A stretch of DNA of 34,958 nucleotides from Sphingomonas sp. GTDB lineage: Bacteria > Pseudomonadota > Alphaproteobacteria > Sphingomonadales > Sphingomonadaceae. The position numbers and the translations under genes were made by a program. Each line of letters starts with the position of its first letter. The stretch's first letter is position 1. Below, one piece after another: positions 1-7,497 of this stretch. The notes beneath the pieces are model-generated. The model saw only the letters and a list, made by a program, of their open reading frames with translations, was not told where the DNA came from and made no database searches. Location: positions 1-34,958 of the forward strand of contig JANXUU010000132.1 of NCBI GenBank assembly GCA_025356055.1, written 5' to 3'.

Positions 1-748
1 TGACCGTGCCTTGGCCGATCGCGGGAGAGCCGGCGCCGAACACGCCGGCAATCTCGAGCGCGGCGGCATTCGACCAGGCGGTCTTGCCGTCGGCCTGACC
101 CAGCGCATAGATTTGATTGTCCTGGCTGATTGCATAGACGGTGCCGTTGCCGACCGAGGGGGCGCCGCGCAACGGGCCGCCGGGGCGGACTTGCCATACC
201 TTGCCGCCGTTGCCCGCGTCGAGCGCTGCAACGAAGCCGAGCCCGTTAGTGGCAAACACCCGGCCGCCGTCGACTGCGACTCCGCCGCCGAACAGTGAGG
301 CCGCGCCGCGGGCGGCGGTACCAAACTGGGTCGCCCACAGCACCGCGCCGGTTTTCGCGTCGAACGCACGGACGGTCGAGGCGGTGTCGATGGTGAACAG
401 CTTGCCGCCCGACACGACCGGGGCCGCGGCAAGACGCTTGCCGGTGGTGGCCCCGGCGCCGATCGAGACGTTGAATGCCTGACCGAGGTTCTTGCCGAGC
501 GCGAGATGTCCGGGCGCCTTGCCCGGCGCGCCGCCGGGCTGGCTCCAGTCGACGTTCACCTGTGCCGCCGGGAGGGTCATGGGGATGGCGGCGGTGGCCG
601 GGTCGACGGTGATGTCGAGCTCGGTCGAGAGGATCGAGATGCGGTCGCCCAGCACCGGGGTCTTGGGCTTGCCCTTGCGCAGCGTGCTGCAGCCAGCGAG
701 CGCGAGGCCGAGCATCAGCGTCGTCGAGAGGGTACGGAAACGGGTCAT
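1..748 (-). CDS. bamB: Outer membrane assembly lipoprotein BamB, 3' end off window
   Basis: PQQ-type beta-propeller lipoprotein of the BAM complex, which helps fold outer-membrane beta-barrel proteins from the periplasmic face. The reading frame starts at ATG 748 behind an AGGA ribosome site. It opens with a lipoprotein signal peptide whose lipobox LALAGC places the lipidated Cys at residue 20. Propeller-type repeats follow, such as VFATNGLGFVAALDAGNG and GKVW, where a periplasmic binding surface reads out as A-L-D-A-x-N/T-G-x-x-x-W. About 248 codons are visible; the family usually has 380-450 residues, so the C-terminal blades lie beyond base 1. The TPR gene sits 27 bases upstream on the same strand, matching the yfgM-bamB order known from Gammaproteobacteria. 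Identification is strong; it is partial only because of the window edge. Confidence 0.9.
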   Translation of the reverse strand, partial: MTRFRTLSTTLMLGLALAGCSTLRKGKPKTPVLGDRISILSTELDITVDPATAAIPMTLPAAQVNVDWSQPGGAPGKAPGHLALGKNLGQAFNVSIGAGATTGKRLAAAPVVSGGKLFTIDTASTVRAFDAKTGAVLWATQFGTAARGAASLFGGGVAVDGGRVFATNGLGFVAALDAGNGGKVWQVRPGGPLRGAPSVGNGTVYAISQDNQIYALGQADGKTAWSNAAALEIAGVFGAGSPAIGQGTV

Positions 749-775
749 GGCTAGGTCCTTGCGGGCGCGGCGGAA

Positions 776-1474
776 TTATTGCGAAGCTTGTGGCAAGGCT
801 GCGCTGGCATCGACGCCGAGCGAGCCGGCGATCTGCACCGCGCGGCCGCGGATCGAGTCGGGAACGGTCCTGTCGGCGGCGATCTTGGCGAACAGTCGGC
901 CCGCCTCGTTGCGGCGGTTGGCCTTGAGCAGCGCGAGCGCGGTCATCTCGCCAGCGCTTCCGAACCATGGAGCGCCCGGTTTGGTCAGCGGCGCGAGGCG
1001 GTCGATCACGGCTTGCGGCGCGAGGCTGTCGAAATCGAGCGCGGTGAGGCGGATGGTGGCAAGATCGCGCCACGGCTGGGCGATGCCAGTGTCGGCGGCG
1101 AGGCCCTTGTAGAGGGCAATCGCCTTTGGCCGGTCATTCTGCTGAAGCGCGAGCGCGGCACCGGTCAGGCGGGCGGACACGGCGACGGCGTCACTGTTCG
1201 ATTTCTCGAGCGGGACGAGTTGAGCGGGAACTGCGGCGGTCTTACCGTTACCGATATCCTCGATCGCCTGCGAGAGCTTCTCACCGTCAAGTGCCGCCTG
1301 CTTTGACTGGTGGTCGCGCCAGAAGAGCAGCGCGCCGATCGCGACCAGCAGGACGAGGACGCCAGCGACGGCCCACTTGCCATAGGTGCGGGCGGCATCG
1401 CGCAAATTGTCGCGCCGCAAATTCTCGTCGACTTCGCGGGCGAAGATCAGGCTTTCATCGGGGGCATTCGCCAA
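776..1474 (-). CDS. YfgM-like tetratricopeptide membrane protein
   Basis: A 232-residue protein with a short charged cytoplasmic N-terminus (EVDENLRRDNLRD), one membrane segment at about residues 36-52 (VAGVLVLLVAIGALLFW), and a periplasmic alpha-helical Ala-rich part with TPR-like character (for example ALALQQNDRPKAIALYKGLA). This is the architecture of YfgM, an ancillary SecYEG-associated periplasmic chaperone. The adjacent bamB supports that reading. The start is TTG at 1474: an in-frame TGA lies four codons upstream, and an AGGA sits at a proper distance, so no ATG start is available for the full frame. It probably forms an operon with bamB (27-base gap). The exact function in alphaproteobacteria is inferred from order and architecture, not from catalytic residues. 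Confidence 0.8.
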   Translation of the reverse strand: MANAPDESLIFAREVDENLRRDNLRDAARTYGKWAVAGVLVLLVAIGALLFWRDHQSKQAALDGEKLSQAIEDIGNGKTAAVPAQLVPLEKSNSDAVAVSARLTGAALALQQNDRPKAIALYKGLAADTGIAQPWRDLATIRLTALDFDSLAPQAVIDRLAPLTKPGAPWFGSAGEMTALALLKANRRNEAGRLFAKIAADRTVPDSIRGRAVQIAGSLGVDASAALPQASQ

Positions 1475-1594
1475 GGGACATCCTCAGTGGTCGCGCGGGG
1501 AACGCGAAAGCGCTTCCTTCCCCGCCGCGTGATGAATGGAAGCTGGCGAGGGTGCTTAGCGGGAGGGAGGGTGATTGGCAAAGGGGGACGGAAG

Positions 1595-2464
1595 TCAGGG
1601 CTTTGCCTTGTATATCTGCTCCTTGGTTGGGAATGCGCGCGACCTCACTTCGCCGGCATAGGTTGCGGCGGCGTCGGTGATTCGCGCCGCGAGGTCGTCG
1701 TAGCGCTTGACGAACCTTGGGGTGCGTTCGAACAGGCCCAGCATGTCTTCGGTGACGAGGACCTGTCCGTCGCAGCGCGCCGAAGCGCCGATGCCGATGA
1801 CGGGGATGGGGATGGCGGCGGTGATGGCGTTGGCGATATCCTCGAGCACGCCTTCCGCCACCAGGCAGAAGGCGCCCGCGTCGGATACGGCTTTCGCATC
1901 GGCGAGGATGTGCGCGGCTTCGGCTTCGGAGCGGCCGCGGGCGCCGTAGCCGCCCAATTGGTTGACCGCCTGGGGGGTAAGGCCGACGTGGGCGATGACC
2001 GGGACGCCGCGTTTCGACAGGAACTCGATGGTCGGGGCGATCGCCTCGCCGCCTTCCAGCTTGACCGCCGCGCAGCCGCTTTCCTTCATGATGCGGGCAG
2101 CGCTCGCGAAGGCGATTTCGGGTGAGGCTTCGTAGCTGCCGAACGGCATGTCGACCGCGACCAGGGCGTGCCAGCTGCCGCGCACTACCGCCGCGCCGTG
2201 ATTGCACATCATGTCGAGGGTGACGGGGACGGTCGAGGGGAGGCCGTAGATAATCTGGGCGAGGCTGTCGCCGACGAGCAGCATGTCGCAATGCGGGTCG
2301 AGCAATTGCGCCATTCGCATGGTGTAGGCGGTGAGCATCACGATCGGATCGGCGGTGGTGCCGCCGACCTTGCGCGCGCGGATGGCGGGGGCGGTGACAC
2401 GCTTGCCGGGGACCGGGGTCGAGGTCGCGCGGCTGGTCCCGGTGTCCATGGTAAAGGTCGACAT
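1595..2464 (-). CDS. panB: 3-methyl-2-oxobutanoate hydroxymethyltransferase
   Basis: A 289-residue PanB, which transfers a hydroxymethyl group from 5,10-methylene-THF to 2-ketoisovalerate to make ketopantoate, the first committed step of pantothenate synthesis, in the cytoplasm. Family signatures are clear: the N-terminal [12 protein letters not shown], the metal-binding [33 protein letters not shown], and the C-terminal [16 protein letters not shown] followed by PRFVKRY. The frame is open much further upstream, but ATG 2464 (MSTFTMDTG) gives the normal family length. The longer upstream reading overlaps the opposite-strand small secreted gene and is low-complexity Ala/Gly/Val. The pathway partner PanE lies about 12 kb away at 14608. 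Confidence 0.95.
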   Translation of the reverse strand: MSTFTMDTGTSRATSTPVPGKRVTAPAIRARKVGGTTADPIVMLTAYTMRMAQLLDPHCDMLLVGDSLAQIIYGLPSTVPVTLDMMCNHGAAVVRGSWHALVAVDMPFGSYEASPEIAFASAARIMKESGCAAVKLEGGEAIAPTIEFLSKRGVPVIAHVGLTPQAVNQLGGYGARGRSEAEAAHILADAKAVSDAGAFCLVAEGVLEDIANAITAAIPIPVIGIGASARCDGQVLVTEDMLGLFERTPRFVKRYDDLAARITDAAATYAGEVRSRAFPTKEQIYKAKP

Positions 2465-2568
2465 TGCGGCCTTGTAGCGCGGCGGCACGGGGGTCGGCCA
2501 GTCCCGGTGAGGGTTCGCTTCGCCGACAATCGCACGAATTAACCGATTGGACGGTCTAGGCCGTTGGG

Positions 2569-2599
2569 GCGGCGCGCTTCCCCCCCCTTGGCGCGCCGC
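2569..2599. other. 9-bp perfect inverted repeat in the panB / small-protein divergent region
   Basis: GCGGCGCGC at 2569-2577 is the exact reverse complement of GCGCGCCGC at 2591-2599. The 13-base spacer contains a run of eight C (2580-2587). It lies 32 bases upstream of ATG 2631 and just before its AAAAGGA ribosome site (2616-2622). It could be a 5'-UTR hairpin or an operator; there is no T-run, so it is not a normal terminator. Confidence 0.5.
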
Positions 2600-2630
2600 A
2601 AACCCCGAATGAACCAAAAGGAATTTATTC

Positions 2631-2948
2631 ATGACCAAGCGCATTATCGTGGCCGCTGCTGCCGCAGCCCTGCTGGCCGGCCCGGCGCTGGCCGCTCCGC
2701 CGGTCGCCAAGCCGGGCGCCGCCCCGGCGACGTCGGCGACCCCCGCTGTTCCGGCAACTCCGGCAAATCCCGCGATGGGCACCGCCGCGGTTCCGGCGAC
2801 ACCGGCCGTTCCGGCGACGCCAGCGACCAGCGCTGCGGCGAGCGACCTGACGACTCCGCCGGCCGACGCCGCGACGACCGTGGCTCCGACCAGCGATGTG
2901 TTGGCACCGGCGACCGGCAAGACCAAGAAAAAGAAACCGCGCGGTTAA
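2631..2948 (+). CDS. Small secreted Ala/Pro-rich protein, unknown function
   Basis: A 105-residue protein with a clear Sec signal peptide: MTKR, then the hydrophobic [15 protein letters not shown], with probable cleavage after ALA near residue 21. The mature part is low complexity, built on repeated [13 protein letters not shown] units over roughly residues 30-70, and ends in a strongly basic tail KTKKKKPRG. No catalytic motif is visible. The start at 2631 is decided by an AAAAGGA site at 2616-2622. A strong terminator follows 5 bases after the stop, so this is a single-gene transcription unit. Composition suggests an extended periplasmic or cell-wall-spanning linker-like protein whose basic end could contact anionic polymers; that is inference only. 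Pro/Ala-rich ORFs can arise by chance in GC-rich DNA, but signal peptide, ribosome site and terminator together argue it is real. Confidence 0.75.
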   Translation: MTKRIIVAAAAAALLAGPALAAPPVAKPGAAPATSATPAVPATPANPAMGTAAVPATPAVPATPATSAAASDLTTPPADAATTVAPTSDVLAPATGKTKKKKPRG

Positions 2949-2953
2949 GCTCG

Positions 2954-2984
2954 GGGCGGGGGTTGCGGCCCCCGCCCTTTTTTT
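2954..2984 (+). terminator. Intrinsic terminator of the Ala/Pro-rich gene
   Basis: Arms GGGCGGGGG (2954-2962) and CCCCCGCCC (2969-2977) form a perfect 9-bp GC stem with a 6-base loop, followed at once by seven T (2978-2984). Confidence 0.9.
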
Positions 2985-3020
2985 GTGCCCCGCGCCAAAC
3001 TGCGGCCCAGTCGCTGATGC

Positions 3021-3905
3021 CTAGCGTGCCGCTAGGACCTTTTTGATTTCGAGCATGCCTTGCGCGGCGCCCATTTCAGGGACGGTAGTCGCTTCGCCAA
3101 TCTGATCCCATTCGGCGAGGATGCGGTCGGCGGCGGTTGCGGGGTCGTCGTTGCCGATGAAGATGCCTTCGCTCATCGTGATCGTGGCGCGTTCGACCCC
3201 GCTTGCGCCGGCGAGCAGGATGGCGCGGGTGGGGGCGTTTTCGGCGACGAGGGCGAGGAGCGCGGGGGAGACTCGCTCGGGGTCGAGCAGTTCGAGCGCT
3301 TGCGGCGGGAGCAGGCCTTCGGTCATCGCGGTGCGCGCGGTGGGGGCGAGGCAGTTGACGCGGATGTTGTTTTTCGCCCCCTCGATGCTGAGGGTCTGCA
3401 TCAGGCCGACGAGCGCCATCTTGGCGGCGCCGTAATTGGACTGGCCGAAATTGCCGTAGAGCCCCGACGACGAGGTGGTCATGACGATGCGGCCGTAATT
3501 GTTGGCGCGCATGTGGTCCCATAGGGCGTGGGTGCACAGGTAGGCGCCGGTGAGGTGGACATCGATCACGTCGCGCCAGTCGGCCAGGGTCATTTTCGAG
3601 AAGCTCTTGTCGCGCAGGATGCCGGCGTTGTTGACGAGGATGTCGACCGTGCCGAAGTGAGCAATTGCCTCAGCAAGCATTGCAGAGACGGCGGCTTCGT
3701 CAGTGACCGAAGCGGGGAGGGCGAGCGCGGCGCCGCCGGCGGCGGTGATTTCGGCGGCGACCGCCTGGGCCTTGGCGAGCAATTGCGGGATGTCGTTGAT
3801 GACGACATTGGCGCCCTGTTTCGCGAGAAGCAGCGCGTGGGCGCGGCCGAGGCCGGCACCGGCGCCGGTGATGATCGCGGTGCGGCCGCTGAGGTCGATG
3901 GGCAT
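3021..3905 (-). CDS. SDR family NAD(P)-dependent oxidoreductase (MFE-2-like)
   Basis: A 294-residue short-chain dehydrogenase. The Rossmann nucleotide site is TGAGAGLG (residues 13-20), followed by the structural NNAG motif. The catalytic region contains the Ser stretch TTSSSGLYGNFG and the YxxxK pair in NYGAAK (near residues 158-162). The Asp near the end of beta-2 (VVINDI) favours NAD(H). The GLYGNFGQSNYGAAKMALVG block and the C-terminal extension beyond the Rossmann core resemble the (3R)-hydroxyacyl-CoA dehydrogenase part of multifunctional beta-oxidation enzymes (HSD17B4 type), so acyl-CoA metabolism is the best guess; the substrate cannot be read from sequence. Start ATG 3905 gives a normal N-terminus; the open frame further upstream overlaps the sugar transferase and is not conserved in style. 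A 55-base gap separates it from the sugar transferase on the same strand. Confidence 0.88.
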   Translation of the reverse strand: MPIDLSGRTAIITGAGAGLGRAHALLLAKQGANVVINDIPQLLAKAQAVAAEITAAGGAALALPASVTDEAAVSAMLAEAIAHFGTVDILVNNAGILRDKSFSKMTLADWRDVIDVHLTGAYLCTHALWDHMRANNYGRIVMTTSSSGLYGNFGQSNYGAAKMALVGLMQTLSIEGAKNNIRVNCLAPTARTAMTEGLLPPQALELLDPERVSPALLALVAENAPTRAILLAGASGVERATITMSEGIFIGNDDPATAADRILAEWDQIGEATTVPEMGAAQGMLEIKKVLAAR

Positions 3906-3960
3906 AGTGTGGTTCCGCCTGTGAGGGTGGCGGGCTTCATAGCGCAGTGCGTGCCTTCGT

Positions 3961-4698
3961 CTAGCAGGCCCCGCGCGCGAGCAGGACGGCGGGAACGGTC
4001 GCGGCGAGGATTCGCAGGTAGAGAGCAAGCGAGCGGCGGCGGGCGAACAGGCGGTCGCAGGCGAGGCGGCGGGAATAGCCGGCGCGGCTTCGGCCCGAGA
4101 CCTGCCACAGCCCGGTGAGCCCGGGGCGGCGGTCGCAATAGGCGGCGAAGCGGCGACCATAGCGTCCGACCTCTGCAGCGACGATCGGACGTGGCCCGAC
4201 GAGGCTCATGTCGCCGAGGAGGACGTTGGCGAACTGGGGCAGTTCATCGATGCTGGCGAGGCGGAGGAGGCGGCCGAGCGGGGTGATGCGCGGGTCGTCG
4301 AGCAGTTTCTGCTGCGTTTGCCACAGCGTGCGGGCGGCGGGGTCGGTGGCGAGCAGCGCGGCAAGGCGGCGGTCCGCATCGGGGGCCATGGTGCGCAGCT
4401 TGAGGCAGGCGAACGGCCTGCCGCCGCGGCCGAGGCGACGCTGGACGAACAGTGGGGACGCGCCGTCGCTGGCGAAGACGCACAGCGCGGCGACGAGGAT
4501 CAGCGGGAAGGCGGCGATGAGTAGCGCGGCGGCGAGGACAAGATCGGCGAGGCGGACGAACGGGTCGGGGCCGTGGGCCGGGTGCGCGCGGGCCGGTCGC
4601 GCGGTGGCAGCGCGTACGCGAATTGGGCGTGTTTGAGGAGGCGCAAAGATGGTCGGGGCGAAGGCGGTTAGCCGGACCGGGCCGGTGAGCTCTAGCAT
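3961..4698 (-). CDS. Priming sugar transferase (WcaJ/ExoY/undecaprenyl-phosphate type)
   Basis: A 245-residue bacterial sugar transferase that would load the first sugar phosphate of a repeat unit onto undecaprenyl phosphate at the inner face of the plasma membrane. After a basic Pro/Ala-rich N-terminus there is one hydrophobic segment near residues 49-75 (LVLAAALLIAAFPLILVAALCV). The catalytic domain shows all family motifs: FVQRRLGRGGRPF, CLKLRTM, DPRITPLGRLLR, SIDELPQFANVLLGDMSLVG, GPRPI and RPGLTGLWQVSGRS. It is the short, ExoY-like form without extra N-terminal membrane helices. It follows the polymerase-like gene on the same strand. Ribosome binding is unusual: the AGGGGA site lies in the loop of a perfect hairpin just before the start. 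Confidence 0.92.
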   Translation of the reverse strand: MLELTGPVRLTAFAPTIFAPPQTRPIRVRAATARPARAHPAHGPDPFVRLADLVLAAALLIAAFPLILVAALCVFASDGASPLFVQRRLGRGGRPFACLKLRTMAPDADRRLAALLATDPAARTLWQTQQKLLDDPRITPLGRLLRLASIDELPQFANVLLGDMSLVGPRPIVAAEVGRYGRRFAAYCDRRPGLTGLWQVSGRSRAGYSRRLACDRLFARRRSLALYLRILAATVPAVLLARGAC

Positions 4699-4699
4699 G

Positions 4700-4719
4700 T
4701 CGAACAGTCCCCTGTTCGA
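4700..4719 (-). promoter_or_regulatory. Perfect hairpin/palindrome displaying the ribosome site of the sugar transferase
   Basis: Arms TCGAACAG (4700-4707) and CTGTTCGA (4712-4719) are perfect 8-bp complements around a 4-base loop. In the minus-strand mRNA the loop is GGGA, the core of the Shine-Dalgarno, one base from the arm that ends just before ATG 4698. Could act as an mRNA structure or as a DNA operator; it is symmetrical enough for either. Confidence 0.55.
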
Positions 4720-4755
4720 TCCGCCCGAGCATGCGAATCGTCCGAAGTGGACGTT

Positions 4756-6180
4756 CTACGCGGGTTGACGAGATCCGTTAAACGTAATCGACTTAACGGT
4801 AATCTTACGGGGAAGGTGGAGCAGGACGAGGCCGATGGCGAGCGTGGCAAGGGTCTTCACGCCGAACGCATTCCACAGATAGCCGGTGGTCAGGCAGGCG
4901 TAGAGCGAGGCGACGACCCGCGCGAAGGCGAGCGCGGCGAGCCAGCGGGCGGCGAGGAGCGCCCTGACAAGGAGCGCGAAGGCCCAGCCCTGGAAGAGCG
5001 CCAGCGCGAGTGCGCCGATGACGAGGAGCAGCGGTCCTCCGGCGAGGAGTAAGTAGGGGTAAAGCGGGAAGACGAAACCGCCGCCGCTGCGCATCGCCAG
5101 CTCGAGGCGGTGCGAGGGGGTGAAGCGGATCATCACATAGTAGAGGCCGAAGCGAGGGCCGGCGGTCGCGGCGTTCTGGGCGGCGGGGTCGGGCCAGCTG
5201 GCAATGTCCGCGGTGAGCGCGGGAGTGTCGAGGCGGGGCGGCGCCGGGGCGCGGTCTGCCACGTAGAACAGCTGGCCCTGCTCGGCGGCGCGGTCGGCGA
5301 GGCGGGTCAGCGCTCGTCGCGAGTCGGCTGGTGCGCCGTAGGTGAGCAGGATCGCGGGGAGGCTGAACCCGGCGAGCGCAACGGCGGCGATTGCGGCGGG
5401 GCGCCACGCGCGGCTCCCGGCGGTTAGCGCGGGCGCGATCGCCGCGCCCCCAAGGATCAGCAGCAGCGACGTGAACTTCTCCCCGAACAGGATAGAGAGG
5501 AGGAGCAGCCAGGCGAGCAAGAGCGCGCCGACGCGGCAGCGGGCGGGGATGGCGATGAGTACGCCGATGAACGGGCCGAGCAGCGCGCCATTGTGGATCA
5601 GGCTGGCAAAGGGGGTGCCGTCGAGGCGGTGTAAATAGGTGAAGCGGTCGATGTGGTGGAACAGCGGGACGCCGTGCCGCAGGCCGAGGATTGCAAGGGT
5701 GAGGGTCGCGGCGGCGAAAGTCGCGGCGAGGGCGAGCGCAAGTTTATGGCCGTGCGCGGTCCAGCGCGGGATGGCGTCGGCGAGGTGATTGGCAACGTCT
5801 GGGAGCAGTGCTTCGATCAGCGCGGCCGACGCGCCGAGGGTGACGAGGGTGAGCAGGAGCAGGTGAGTAGCGGCACCGGTCGGGTGGCCGGTAGTGAGGG
5901 TTTCGGCCATCACCGCGCCACTTTCGATCGCGGCTAGCGAGGCGAGTTCGGTCGCGCGCAGGACGAGCAGCGGGGCGAGCAGGATTGTTGCGGTCGGGGT
6001 GGCGCGGGCGAGCGCGAAGAGCGCGACGGTGAACAGCGGGAGGGTGAGCCAGGCCCAGAGCGGAGAGGGGGTGAGCGCGGCGGCGGCGGCGAGCAGCGCG
6101 GCGGCGGCCAATAGCGCGGGGCCCGCGAAGGCTCCGCAGGGAGCGCCGGACGCGCCGATCGGCCGGTGGTGCTCGACCAT
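4756..6180 (-). CDS. Polytopic membrane protein, probable exopolysaccharide polymerase (Wzy-like)
   Basis: A 474-residue, very hydrophobic protein with about 11 predicted membrane segments, including LLAAAALLAAAAAL near the N-terminus and LLAWLLLLSILFG mid-protein. A large periplasmic-type loop (about residues 285-350) contains Arg/Asp-rich sequence, and a basic C-terminus follows. Position between polysaccharide genes, length and topology fit a Wzy/O-antigen-polymerase-like enzyme that would join repeat units in the periplasm. A GEKFTSLLLI segment and a long loop before the last helices resemble polymerase-like families of unknown function in polysaccharide loci, but no diagnostic catalytic motif can be assigned by eye. 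ATG 6180 is preceded by GGGGGAG. The stop lies 57 bases before the sugar transferase start, suggesting a two-gene minus-strand unit. Wzy proteins are very divergent, so this is a contextual call. Confidence 0.6.
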   Translation of the reverse strand: MVEHHRPIGASGAPCGAFAGPALLAAAALLAAAAALTPSPLWAWLTLPLFTVALFALARATPTATILLAPLLVLRATELASLAAIESGAVMAETLTTGHPTGAATHLLLLTLVTLGASAALIEALLPDVANHLADAIPRWTAHGHKLALALAATFAAATLTLAILGLRHGVPLFHHIDRFTYLHRLDGTPFASLIHNGALLGPFIGVLIAIPARCRVGALLLAWLLLLSILFGEKFTSLLLILGGAAIAPALTAGSRAWRPAAIAAVALAGFSLPAILLTYGAPADSRRALTRLADRAAEQGQLFYVADRAPAPPRLDTPALTADIASWPDPAAQNAATAGPRFGLYYVMIRFTPSHRLELAMRSGGGFVFPLYPYLLLAGGPLLLVIGALALALFQGWAFALLVRALLAARWLAALAFARVVASLYACLTTGYLWNAFGVKTLATLAIGLVLLHLPRKITVKSITFNGSRQPA

Positions 6181-6375
6181 CGAAAACTCCCCCCGGCACG
6201 ACGCGATGAATAGGGCAATGGCCCGGGCCGCGCGACTACCGCATCATTACGGGGCCGCGCCGATTGTGCTTGCGGGCGCGCAGCGGAAGGCGAAGCAAGG
6301 CGGCGACGAGTCGCTCGTGCCCGATGAAGCGCTCGGTTGGACCTCCCGCTGGGGGAGGCAATCGAGGAGCGGGCG
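6181..6375. other. Divergent intergenic region of the polysaccharide locus
   Basis: 195 bases between the minus-strand polymerase-like gene and the plus-strand glycosyltransferase operon, presumably holding both promoters. I see no convincing -35/-10 pair. A short inverted repeat CCTCCC (6342-6347) / GGGAGG (6353-6358) lies 17 bases before ATG 6376, close to its GAGGAGC ribosome site. Confidence 0.4.
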
Positions 6376-7497
6376 ATGCGGCTATGCCAGGTGGTCGAAG
6401 CGGCGGCGGGGGGAACCGGGCGCCATGTGATCGAGCTGACGCGCGGGCTGGCCGAGCGCGGGCACGAGCTCACCCTGATCTATTCGCCGTTGCGGATCGA
6501 CGCGTTGTTCGCGGAGGGGTTGTCGGCGCTTGCCGCCAGCCTGGTGCCGCTGGCGATGGCGCGCGGCGTCGGGTGGAACGACGTTGGCGCTGCGCGTGGG
6601 CTTGGCCGGCTGGTCCGCGAGCGCGGGCCGTTCGCGGTGGTCCACGGGCATAGTTCGAAGGCGGGAATGGTGACGCGCATCGCCGACGTCGCGGGCGCGG
6701 CGCGGGTCTATACGCCGCATGCGCTGAGGACGCTCGATCCGGGGCTGGGACGGGTGGCAAGGTCGGGCATCGGGCTGGCCGAGCGGTGGCTCGGGTGGCG
6801 GCGGACAGACGCGCTGATCGCGGTGTCGGAGGCGGAGTGGGAGGAGGCCGGACGGCTCGGGATCGGCGAAGCGCGGCGGCACCTCATTCCCAATCGGCTC
6901 GCCAGCTATGCGCACCGGCCAAGAGACGTCGCGCGGGCGGCGCTGGGAGCCGGGGAGGGCGAGCTGTGGCTCGGGTTCGTCGGCCGGCTGTGCCCGCAAA
7001 AGGCGCCGCTCGAGTTTGTCGGCGCAGCGATCGGGGCGATGCGGCGGTGCGCTAACGTGCGCGCGCTGATTGTCGGCAATGGCGAGCAGGCGCCTCTGGT
7101 CGAGCAGGCAATCGCGGCGAGCGGCTTTGCCGAGCGGTTCGCGTGGCAGCGCGCCGCCGATGCGCGCGAGTGGATCGCGGCGGCGGACTTGCTGGTCGTG
7201 ACGAGCCGGTACGAGGGGATGCCCTACGCCCTGCTCGAGGCGCTGGCGGCGGGGGTTCCGGTGTTGTCGACGCCGGTCGGCGGGGCGGCGGAGTTGCTTG
7301 GCGGGGCCGGGAGCGAAAGCGCGGGCGTGGTCGCGCCAGCCGAGGCGCTGCCCGAACGGTTGCTGGCGCTGATCGCCGACCCGGTCGCGCTCGGGCGGCT
7401 TCGCGCGGGGGCAACCACGGCCGGCGAGGCGTGCCGCGGCGAGCAGATGATCGACCGCACCGAAGCGCTCTATCGGCGCGTGGCGAGGGCGGAATGA
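6376..7497 (+). CDS. GT4-family glycosyltransferase 1 of the polysaccharide operon
   Basis: A 373-residue GT-B fold glycosyltransferase that would add a sugar from an NDP-sugar to the lipid-linked repeat unit in the cytoplasm. The N-domain begins MRLCQVVEAAAGGTGRHV with the Gly-rich acceptor-side loop and RGLAERGHELTLIYSP. The C-domain shows LGFVGRLCPQKAPLEFV, typical of GT4, and the E-x7-E retaining motif SRYEGMPYALLE with E280 and E288, followed by AAGVPVLSTPVGG. An ATG 13 codons upstream is in frame, but ATG 6376 has GAGGAGC at 6364-6370 and gives the canonical family start. Its TGA overlaps the next gene's ATG (ATGA), so the two are translationally coupled. Donor and acceptor cannot be predicted from sequence. 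Confidence 0.9.
   Translation: MRLCQVVEAAAGGTGRHVIELTRGLAERGHELTLIYSPLRIDALFAEGLSALAASLVPLAMARGVGWNDVGAARGLGRLVRERGPFAVVHGHSSKAGMVTRIADVAGAARVYTPHALRTLDPGLGRVARSGIGLAERWLGWRRTDALIAVSEAEWEEAGRLGIGEARRHLIPNRLASYAHRPRDVARAALGAGEGELWLGFVGRLCPQKAPLEFVGAAIGAMRRCANVRALIVGNGEQAPLVEQAIAASGFAERFAWQRAADAREWIAAADLLVVTSRYEGMPYALLEALAAGVPVLSTPVGGAAELLGGAGSESAGVVAPAEALPERLLALIADPVALGRLRAGATTAGEACRGEQMIDRTEALYRRVARAE

Noticed and set aside
4700-4719. LexA (SOS) box
   Set aside because: Alphaproteobacterial LexA uses the direct repeat GTTC-N7-GTTC, and the Gram-positive type has GAAC-N4-GTTC; the spacing here is N8.
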